The notes under the pieces: model-generated
The model's database searches: none
Seen by the model: only the letters and a program-made list of their open reading frames with translations
Told to the model about the DNA's origin: nothing
Part shown: piece by piece, positions 5,581 to 10,939 of the stretch
Layout of the letters: every line of letters starts with the position of its first letter
How positions within the stretch are numbered: the stretch's first letter is position 1
Origin: JADJPL01 sp040382095
Lineage (GTDB): Bacteria > Bacteroidota > Bacteroidia > Chitinophagales > Saprospiraceae
Reading direction: 5' to 3'
NCBI GenBank assembly: GCA_040382095.1
Contig: JBEIGB010000114.1
Span: 1-10,939 of the forward strand
Length of the DNA stretch: 10,939 nt
Position numbers and translations under genes: made by a program

Positions 5581-8500
5581 TTAAAAGCTCAGTCTAAGGC
5601 CAAAATCCACCCCTTTGGTTGCAGGAATGCCGAGGTTATCCATCCCCATCGAGCCTGTACCTGCTACACCGGCACCACCTGAACTCACTTCCGGATCTAC
5701 CCCGGAGTAATTCGTGATGAGAATGAGGTTGCGGCCAGTCGCATACAGCTCAAGGCCTTTAATCTTGGCCTTTTCGAGCAGGGATTTCGGAATCCGGTAG
5801 GAAAGCGTGATGTAGCGCAGACGGTACCAGGTGCCGTCTTCCACGAACATTGGCCCATTACCCCTGAGAATAAGCTGATAATAGTTTTGGTTGAGCACAA
5901 CTGGCTTGGTATTCCGCTCGCCGGTCGTCTCAATAATACCATCAAAAACCGTGGTAGCGCCCCTGTCAATCGTTTTAGTACTCAATCCACTTCGTACAAG
6001 TGCATTTTCCGTAGCATTATAGATGTCCCCGCCGATCCGGAAATCCCAAAGGAAGGATAAGTTAAAGTTTTTGACCTGGAAATTGTTGGTCAAACCAATA
6101 ATGAAATCCGGATTCCGGTCACCGATGATTTCTTTTATGGCACTTATTTGCGGATACCCCTGGCTGTTTAATAAGAGTACGCCATCTGCATTGCGCTTCC
6201 AGACATCACCGTTGATCCCAAACAAAGACTTGCCCAGGAAACCTGCCCCCTGCGCTACAAAGCCATCAACGGAGGCATCGGACTGCTCGACCCGGTCGAG
6301 GGTGCCCGGCAAATCCACCACGGTGGAAGTATTCCTGGAGAAGTTCAAATCCAGGGACCAGTTGAAGTTTTTACTTTTTACCGGCGTGGCGTTGACCATC
6401 AATTCCACGCCTTCGTTATCAATCCGGCCACCGTTGAGATACGAGATAAAGGAGCTGGAAGAAGGTGGAACGCGGGTGAAGAGGATCTGGTCGTCCGTAC
6501 TCATGGTATAATAGGTAAAATCAATACCAATTTTTCCCTTGAACAGCCGCATCTCGATACCCGTTTCAAAGGCATTGGTAAATTCGGGACGTAGGGCAGG
6601 TGCGCCGAAAGCATAGACATTTGCGATAAAGCCCCGTGGTGCTGCGGTAAAGGAATTGGTCGTATTGAAATAGGTATTGCCCAGAACATGAGGAGGCGCA
6701 TCCTTGCCGACGCGGGTCCAGGAGGCGCGCAATTTTGCATAAGGAATAAAACCACTCTCCCCTTTCGTGATTCCGATTTGATTTAACATATCCGTCAATA
6801 TCAGACCACCGCTGAAGGAAGGATAGAAAAAGGAGCGGTTATCCACTGGCAGGGTCGAAGACCAATCGTTACGTGCCCGGATATTGATAAAAAAGATAGA
6901 CTTCCAATCGGCATTAAAATCAGCAAAAGCGCCTACGATCCTGCGGCGGAAGCCCCCGAGCGAAATTACCCTTTCGTTCTGCAACACGTTATTGATACTG
7001 GCAAAAGTAGGGACGATAAAATTGCGACCATACCATGAAGCTGATTTATTGCGCGCAGACTCCACGTTGTGGCCCAAAGCCAGACTGGTATTGATACTCT
7101 TGCCAAAAGACTTGTTGCCCGTCACGACGAGGGTTGAAGTCGTGATCTGGTTGAAACGGTCCACTTCGGTAATAGCACCTTTTTCTTCCCCGCCGATTAC
7201 AGTACCTGCGCTCCTCACGGAAGTAAACTCTTCATTGAAAAAGTCGGTACCTGCCCGATAGGTGATATTGAGGAACGGGAAAGGATCATAGCTAAGGTTG
7301 ACGGTAGAAATCACCCGGTTGACATTGCTGGTACTGGGGTTGTTATAGACACTCCAGTACGGGTTATCTACAAAAGCGGCGTCGTTAGCTACCCCCAGGA
7401 GGGTGCGTTGTTTACCCCCGGCAGTCAGATAATTGCGGGTATCATCGTTGAGCGGCCAGTTGTACAAACCCCTGATGGTGCCACCGCCCCCACCGCCTGT
7501 TGCGCCGATGATATTGGTTTCAGCCACACCCGATCCCCCTAAAGTTGAAAGGTTGCGGGAGTTGACATAGTTCACCGAGCCGCCGGCCCGGAGGTTCCTG
7601 GCCACCTGGCTTTCAGACGATATCCGGAAAGAAGTCCTTTCAAAGCTGGTATTCGGGACGATACCATTTTGGTCGAAGCGACTTGCCGACAGATAAAAAG
7701 TACTTCTTTCCCCACCCCCGGAAGCGGCGATATCGTGGCGTTGGGTATTGGCAGGTACGAAGAAATTCCCCAGGTTGTCATAAATAGTTTCGTTGGCACC
7801 AAATGTCGGGCCCCACGAGCTGCGCGCATCCGGGTTGAAATTGCCATCAATCCCCTGCTTGAAGCGGGTCTGAAATTCCGGGAGCTTGTTGACCACATCC
7901 CGGGAAAAAGCATTGCTGTACGTAATACGAAAAGAACCTGCCTGGCCTTTTTTTGTCGTTACGATAATTGCCCCTTCCGAAGCGCGCAAACCATACAATA
8001 CGGCAGCGGCCGGGCCTTTCAATACGGTGATGGATTCGATATCTTCCGGGTTAAGATCTATCCCCCGGTTGCTGTTATTTGTATTTTGAGCCCCCAGACC
8101 GACACCGCCACCGACCGGCGCACTGTTGTCAATCGGGATTCCATCCACGACAAACAGCGGCTGGTTGTTTCCACTCAGCGAGGTACCGCCCCGGATCATG
8201 ATGACCGATGCCGCACCCGGCGCGCCACTGGAATTGTTGATCATCACACCGGCAACTTTACCCTGCAAGCTGTTGACAATATTGGGCTGCTGAGATTCGA
8301 CAATCGCCGTTGACTGAAGGGTCTGGACCGCATAAGTCAACGCCTTTTTTTCCTTGCGGATACCAAGGGCCGTAACGACCACCTCCCCCAGATCCTGGCC
8401 TTCGGCGGATAGCGCCACATCCAGTACCGAACCACTTACCAGTGCCTGCTCAACAGTGGTATAACCTACATAAGAAAAACGAATCCGCACCCCTGATGTG

Positions 8501-8703
8501 GCTTCAATCGAATACTTACCGTCGAGGTCTGTAACAGTACCGACACCAGTGGCAACATTTTCTACCGTTGCACCGACCAGCGGTTCACCGTTGCTTGCAT
8601 CGGTCACCTTCCCGGTGATCCGGTTCTGTCCAATGGCAGCAGTGATGGTCAATATCCATATCGCTGGAAGCATCCACCGCCCAAGTTTGAAATAATGGTT
8701 CAT
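5581..8703 (-). CDS. SusC/RagA family TonB-dependent outer-membrane transporter
   Basis: A 1040-residue protein of usual SusC length. Signal peptide about 1-26 (cleavage near AIGQ), then a carboxypeptidase-D-regulatory-like domain (about 28-98: ITGKVTDASNGEPLVGATV ... DLDGKYSI ... FSYVGY). A TonB-box-like segment GEVVVTALG lies at 106-114. The plug domain runs about 118-255 and includes GKVAGVMI, IRGGTSLSGNNQPLFVVDGI (170-189) and the SusC signature SITVLKGPAAAVLYGLRASE (224-243). About 780 residues of beta-barrel follow, ending with an aromatic-terminated strand (VDFGLRLSF). It imports nutrients, driven by TonB-ExbBD, with its SusD partner encoded immediately downstream. The start ATG gives a good signal peptide. 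No FecI/FecR-type sigma/anti-sigma genes or hybrid two-component regulator lie within this window, so regulation is unknown. Substrate not predictable. Confidence 0.97.
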   Translation of the reverse strand: MNHYFKLGRWMLPAIWILTITAAIGQNRITGKVTDASNGEPLVGATVENVATGVGTVTDLDGKYSIEATSGVRIRFSYVGYTTVEQALVSGSVLDVALSAEGQDLGEVVVTALGIRKEKKALTYAVQTLQSTAIVESQQPNIVNSLQGKVAGVMINNSSGAPGAASVIMIRGGTSLSGNNQPLFVVDGIPIDNSAPVGGGVGLGAQNTNNSNRGIDLNPEDIESITVLKGPAAAVLYGLRASEGAIIVTTKKGQAGSFRITYSNAFSRDVVNKLPEFQTRFKQGIDGNFNPDARSSWGPTFGANETIYDNLGNFFVPANTQRHDIAASGGGERSTFYLSASRFDQNGIVPNTSFERTSFRISSESQVARNLRAGGSVNYVNSRNLSTLGGSGVAETNIIGATGGGGGGTIRGLYNWPLNDDTRNYLTAGGKQRTLLGVANDAAFVDNPYWSVYNNPSTSNVNRVISTVNLSYDPFPFLNITYRAGTDFFNEEFTSVRSAGTVIGGEEKGAITEVDRFNQITTSTLVVTGNKSFGKSINTSLALGHNVESARNKSASWYGRNFIVPTFASINNVLQNERVISLGGFRRRIVGAFADFNADWKSIFFINIRARNDWSSTLPVDNRSFFYPSFSGGLILTDMLNQIGITKGESGFIPYAKLRASWTRVGKDAPPHVLGNTYFNTTNSFTAAPRGFIANVYAFGAPALRPEFTNAFETGIEMRLFKGKIGIDFTYYTMSTDDQILFTRVPPSSSSFISYLNGGRIDNEGVELMVNATPVKSKNFNWSLDLNFSRNTSTVVDLPGTLDRVEQSDASVDGFVAQGAGFLGKSLFGINGDVWKRNADGVLLLNSQGYPQISAIKEIIGDRNPDFIIGLTNNFQVKNFNLSFLWDFRIGGDIYNATENALVRSGLSTKTIDRGATTVFDGIIETTGERNTKPVVLNQNYYQLILRGNGPMFVEDGTWYRLRYITLSYRIPKSLLEKAKIKGLELYATGRNLILITNYSGVDPEVSSGGAGVAGTGSMGMDNLGIPATKGVDFGLRLSF

Positions 8704-8952
8704 TCTGAGTTAAATTTGGTGATAAAAAATGGTCTGAATCTAATAGGGCCAATTGGCATTTTGAATTTTACGCAAAAAAGCAATTTTTTGCATCTTTTTT
8801 TGCAACAACCCGCATTATTTTAAATTTTATTTGTCAAATTTCCGCAGAACATTGCAGGAAAATCAAGCGTAAACAGAGAAACAACCAATGATTTGTTTCG
8901 AAATTCAGCCATGAATTTGTGTAGTAAACCTTTCAACTACTTAGATTGCAGG

Positions 8953-8960
8953 CAAATATA
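8953..8960 (-). promoter_or_regulatory. Possible -7 element for the susC-susD operon
   Basis: TATATTTG on the minus strand matches TAnnTTTG. No TTTG or TTG is found at the expected -33 distance; instead the direct repeat/palindrome 8981-9012 occupies that position, which would suit an activator-dependent promoter. The leader would be about 240 nt. Weak evidence. Confidence 0.3.
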
Positions 8961-8980
8961 AAACTGGACTTGCCGGGTAT

Positions 8981-9012
8981 GAAGTTGGTTTTCGCATGCG
9001 AAGCTGGTTTTC
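8981..9012. promoter_or_regulatory. 13-bp direct repeat around a 12-bp palindrome (operator candidate)
   Basis: GAAGTTGGTTTTC (8981-8993) and GAAGCTGGTTTTC (9000-9012) are direct repeats with one mismatch and a 19-bp period. The junction TTCGCATGCGAA (8991-9002) is a perfect 12-bp palindrome. It lies about 56 bp upstream of the esterase ATG and just upstream of the possible susC -7 element, where a shared regulator of both divergent units could bind. The binding protein is unknown. Confidence 0.45.
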
Positions 9013-9067
9013 ATCCAATGGATCCAAGCCGTACCACAAAAAAATTGATTAGAATAAATTGATAATC

Positions 9068-9904
9068 ATGAAAAAATATTTGCGCATTTTTCGCACGTCC
9101 GCATTCGTGTTTCTAATGGTTGCCCTGACGAGCGTTCCAGGTTACAGTGCCAAAACAGATACGGTAGAAACCTACAGCTCCGCCATGCGAAAAACTATCA
9201 AAGCGGTCATCATCACACCGGATAATTACAAGATATCCAGACCGCTACCAGTTGTTTACCTTCTACACGGCTACAGCGGCAATTATTCCGACTGGACTAT
9301 CCGCGCCAAAGGGGTAGATAAATTGGCGGATATACACGAAATGATTATCGTATGCCCGGACGGTGGGTTTGGGAGCTGGTACTGGGATAGTCCGGTGGAC
9401 AGTACTTCCCGCTATGAAACATATATTGCCAGCGAACTAGTCGAATGGGTGGATACGCGGTATGCAACCATAAAGTCCCCAAAGGGACGCGCAATAACCG
9501 GCTTGAGTATGGGCGGGCATGGAGCGTTGTTCCTGGCATTCCGGCACCAAAATGTATTTGGCGCTGCCGGTTCCATGAGCGGAGGAGTAGATATCCGCCC
9601 GTTTTCCAATAACTGGGAAATCACCAAACGCCTGGGACCATACCAGGAATTTCCGGAGCGCTGGGAGTCGCACACGGTCATCAACCTCCTGCACCTGCTC
9701 AAACGCGATGGTCTTGCCTTGATAATTGACTGTGGCAGGGAAGATTTTTTCTACGAGGTCAATGAAGCGCTGCACCGTGCATTGCTCTACCGCAATATCC
9801 CCCATGAATACATCATCCGTCCGGGCGGCCACAACTGGCCCTACTGGACGAATGCGGTGCAGTATCAAATACTTTTTTTTAAAAATTTCTTTGCACTGCC
9901 CTAA
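9068..9904 (+). CDS. Exported esterase, esterase-D/antigen 85-like alpha/beta hydrolase
   Basis: A 278-residue secreted serine hydrolase. Signal peptide about 1-28 (MKKYLRIFRTSAFVFLMVALTSVPGYSA). The core begins with a TYSSAMRKTIKAVIITPDNY strand pair; LPVVYLLHGYSGNYSDW (60-76) carries the oxyanion-hole HG region. Ser147 is the nucleophile in GLSMGGHGA. The acid is probably Asp226 in DCGREDFF (Asp221 is the alternative), and His255 in RPGGHNWPYW completes the triad. This is the PF00756-type family, which includes feruloyl/acetyl-xylan esterases, S-formylglutathione hydrolases and mycolyltransferases; the signal peptide argues against the cytosolic formylglutathione enzyme. I chose ATG at 9068 over an in-frame TTG at 9059, which would only add MII. 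It is divergent from susC, so it may act on esters in the same substrate, but this is inference. Confidence 0.9.
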   Translation: MKKYLRIFRTSAFVFLMVALTSVPGYSAKTDTVETYSSAMRKTIKAVIITPDNYKISRPLPVVYLLHGYSGNYSDWTIRAKGVDKLADIHEMIIVCPDGGFGSWYWDSPVDSTSRYETYIASELVEWVDTRYATIKSPKGRAITGLSMGGHGALFLAFRHQNVFGAAGSMSGGVDIRPFSNNWEITKRLGPYQEFPERWESHTVINLLHLLKRDGLALIIDCGREDFFYEVNEALHRALLYRNIPHEYIIRPGGHNWPYWTNAVQYQILFFKNFFALP

Positions 9905-9985
9905 AATCATTGATGGTGGAATATTATGAAATTACAAATTCAATAAACTGATTTATAATTAATTAAATAAAATAACGTGCAATTT

Positions 9986-10025
9986 CACCAGGTTTACCCG
10001 GTGGAACAACTCAGGATTTACCGGT
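9986..10025 (+). repeat. Hairpin and imperfect direct repeat upstream of the Rpn-like gene
   Basis: CACCAGG (9986-9992) pairs with CCCGGTG (9997-10003) around TTTA, with one A-C mismatch. CAGGTTTACCCGGT (9989-10002) is repeated imperfectly as CAGGATTTACCGGT (10012-10025). The 157-bp spacer is otherwise A/T-rich and has no gene. No T-run follows the hairpin, so it does not look like the esterase terminator. Confidence 0.3.
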
Positions 10026-10061
10026 CTTGACAGCTTTAAGTTTTGTGGTGATTTTTACCCC

Positions 10062-10577
10062 ATGAAAAAAAAGCACAATAAAACTATACCCCACGACTTG
10101 CTGCTCAAGTCCCTTCTTACGAATCCAGAATTCGCACGTGGGTTCTTCGCGCTCCTTGAACAACTTGTCCGCATTTTTCAGGCTATTGAATCGGCAAAGG
10201 AAGGAAACTTTTTTTGGGAAATTATCCTTTATTTATTCAAGAGTCTCGATATGGAGCCTAAAGATTTCAAAGACCATATTAAAAAATACCAGGGACAAAT
10301 AAAAACCGATGTTATGACACTTTACGATCAATTGATCAAAGAAGGATTTGAACAGGGCCGGCAAGAAGGAAGGCAAGAAGGAAGGCAAGAAGGAAGACAA
10401 GAAGGAAGGCAAGAAGGAAGACAAGAGGGAAGACAAGAAGGTGTTAAAGAAGGCATCGAAGCCAAGACCCAGGAAGTTGTGGTGCGCGGCTTCGCAAATG
10501 GCATTTCCATTCCGACCCTTGTGCTGCTCACTGGCCTGACCGAGAAAGATATTCATCAAATTTTACAGCAGGGGTAA
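10062..10577 (+). CDS. Short Rpn-like protein (PD-(D/E)XK transposase-related family) lacking the nuclease core
   Basis: A 171-residue protein. The start MKKKHNKTIPHDLLLKSLLTNPEFARGFF (about 1-29) resembles the opening of Rpn-family recombination-promoting nucleases/putative transposases (form: PHDxxFKxLFxN). Residues about 65-98 are charged and helical. Seven exact GRQE tetrapeptides occupy 99-126, then GVKEGIEA. The end EVVVRGFANGISIPTLVLLTGLTEKDIHQILQQ (about 138-170) matches the typical C-terminal tail (a helix, then xGxSxxxIxxxTGLxxxxIxxL). Family members are usually around 300 residues and carry a PD-(D/E)XK catalytic core between these ends; no D-x(n)-(D/E)-x-K motif is visible here. 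So it is probably an internally deleted, inactive form, or a small regulator derived from one. The reading frame is intact, and the terminator at 10571-10604 follows. Family assignment rests on my recognition of the two ends. Confidence 0.65.
   Translation: MKKKHNKTIPHDLLLKSLLTNPEFARGFFALLEQLVRIFQAIESAKEGNFFWEIILYLFKSLDMEPKDFKDHIKKYQGQIKTDVMTLYDQLIKEGFEQGRQEGRQEGRQEGRQEGRQEGRQEGRQEGVKEGIEAKTQEVVVRGFANGISIPTLVLLTGLTEKDIHQILQQG
10356..10439 (+). repeat. Seven 12-bp tandem repeats encoding GRQE
   Basis: Seven consecutive 12-bp units of the form GGAAG(G/A)CAAGAA encode GRQE without a protein-level change. The first unit (GGCCGGCAAGAA) and occasional G/A changes differ in DNA. Near-identical units suggest recent slippage expansion. 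Because the unit is a multiple of three, copy-number change keeps the frame. The peptide is a charged, probably helical linker. Confidence 0.9.
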
Positions 10578-10604
10578 AATGCCAGAGCTACCCCCTTCTT
10601 TTTT
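10571..10604 (+). terminator. Intrinsic terminator of the Rpn-like gene
   Basis: GGGGTA (10571-10576) pairs with TACCCC (10589-10594) around a 12-nt loop, and is followed by C, TTC and a run of six T (10599-10604). The left arm includes the last Gly codon and the first two bases of the TAA stop codon. On the minus strand the hairpin is followed by TGCTGTAAAA, so it looks one-directional. Confidence 0.5.
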
Positions 10605-10939
10605 ATTCTACCTTGTTTTTTTCGTCCATCGCCTTATTGACCAACCGCTCGTATTGGGAAAGCAAACCGGAGTGGATGAAGGGGTAATGTTGGAAAAAAA
10701 GTAAGGTAATCCGTTGTTTGGAAGGATCTGCTAGGAAGGCGGTATTGAACGCCCCGCCCCAGAAAAAGGCCCCGACTGAAGCACCGTTGTTTACAGTACC
10801 TTTCTCCGAAGTCAAAGCAACACCCAGGCCAAAGGGATTAACCGAGGGACGACCGCCGAAAATAAAGGTTTTGTCCCCAATTTGATTGCTTATAAATTCC
10901 TGAAAGGTGCTGCGTTTCAACAGCCGCTCGTCCGTAAGC
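10603..10939 (-). CDS. Beta-lactamase-family serine hydrolase, C-terminal part (5' end beyond window)
   Basis: About 111 residues are visible; the frame is open to the right edge (LTDERLLKRSTFQEFISNQI and onward), so the start lies outside. The segment FGLGVALTSEKGTVNNGASVGAFFWGGAFNTAFLADP matches the C-terminal part of class C beta-lactamase-like/penicillin-binding serine hydrolases (common form: GLGxxV ... GxxGxFxWGGAxGTxFxxDP). The WGG takes the place of the KTG-type third motif, as in esterase-like members. The nucleophile motif SxxK and the YxN motif would be upstream and are not seen. The end LLFFQHYPFIHSGLLSQYERLVNKAM is the usual final strand and helix. Convergent with the Rpn-like gene, 25 bp apart. 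Its role (peptidase, esterase or lactamase-like) cannot be told. Confidence 0.85.
   Translation of the reverse strand, partial: LTDERLLKRSTFQEFISNQIGDKTFIFGGRPSVNPFGLGVALTSEKGTVNNGASVGAFFWGGAFNTAFLADPSKQRITLLFFQHYPFIHSGLLSQYERLVNKAMDEKNKVE

Larger units (their letters stand above)
8704..9067. other. Divergent control region between susC and the esterase
   Basis: These 364 bp hold no gene but much symmetry. There is a 10-bp perfect palindrome GCCAATTGGC at 8748-8757, 45 bp before the susC ATG. GCAAAAAA (8772-8779) pairs with TTTTTTGC (8784-8791), and TTTTTTTGC occurs again at 8795-8803. GAAACAA (8878-8884) pairs with TTGTTTC (8893-8899). A direct repeat with an internal palindrome lies at 8981-9012 (listed separately). 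Much of the region is A/T-rich, so some short pairings are expected by chance. Confidence 0.55.

Noticed and set aside
7669..8313. 214-codon plus-strand open frame inside susC
   Set aside because: It overlaps the conserved plug region of SusC in antisense and has the composition of a shadow frame.
8686..8718. Plus-strand TTTG (8686-8689) and TAAATTTG (8711-8718) as the esterase promoter
   Set aside because: The motifs fit with 21-bp spacing, but they overlap the susC start and lie about 350 bp from the esterase; chance match in A/T-rich DNA seems likelier.
9059..9067. TTG at 9059 as the start of the esterase
   Set aside because: ATG at 9068 in the same frame gives a normal signal peptide beginning MKKYL; the TTG would add only three residues.
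10356..10439. Short regular repeats as a CRISPR array
   Set aside because: The units are 12 bp with no spacers and lie in frame inside a coding sequence.
10328..10559. Minus-strand and alternative-frame readings of the GRQE array (Leu-Pro-Ser-Cys or Lys-Glu-Gly-Lys repeats) as separate genes
   Set aside because: They are shadows of the 12-bp repeat; the GRQE frame has sensible flanking sequence at both ends and a terminator right after its stop.

Overview
The window looks like chromosomal DNA of a Bacteroidota bacterium. Four lines of evidence agree: a SusC/SusD outer-membrane pair, a gliding-motility/type IX secretion (T9SS) type B C-terminal domain next to a PorP/SprF-family protein, promoter-like sequences of the Bacteroidota form (TTTG, about 19 bp, then TAnnTTTG), and starts without clear Shine-Dalgarno sequences. 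A gliding or environmental lineage such as Saprospiria, Chitinophagia or Cytophagia fits best, but the genus cannot be fixed from this window.

Layout. (a) 1-2773, minus strand: a three-gene cell-surface operon, read from 2773 leftwards. It encodes a secreted protein with two Cys-bracketed modules and a T9SS type B sorting domain, then a PorP/SprF outer-membrane protein (4-bp ATGA overlap), then the N-terminal part of a fibre-like surface protein that runs off the left edge. (b) 2774-3337: a 564-bp divergent intergenic region with a good minus-strand promoter, a hairpin-rich leader for the surface operon, and a weaker plus-strand promoter candidate. (c) 3338-3820, plus: purE, with no purK next to it. 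(d) 3821-4037: a convergent spacer holding three hairpins, one with a perfect 25-bp stem. (e) 4038-8703, minus: a SusC/RagA TonB-dependent transporter followed by its SusD/RagB lipoprotein. (f) 8704-9067: a divergent spacer with several palindromes and a 13-bp direct repeat around a perfect 12-bp palindrome. (g) 9068-9904, plus: an exported esterase-D/antigen-85-like serine hydrolase. (h) 10062-10577, plus: a short protein resembling the two ends of Rpn-family (PD-(D/E)XK) proteins without the nuclease core, carrying seven perfect GRQE repeats. (i) 10603-10939, minus: the C-terminal end of a beta-lactamase-family serine hydrolase that begins beyond the right edge.

How the genes may work together. 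The surface operon pairs a type B cargo with a PorP/SprF partner, as in the known SprB/SprF relationship. SusC and SusD would form one lidded importer. No polysaccharide-degrading enzyme lies downstream, so the divergent esterase is the only nearby candidate for a functional partner. purE is housekeeping. I found no phage, CRISPR array, tRNA or rRNA. The least explained items are the structured leader at 2846-2939, the 53-nt hairpin at 3908-3960, the divergent susC/esterase control region and the core-less Rpn-like gene.
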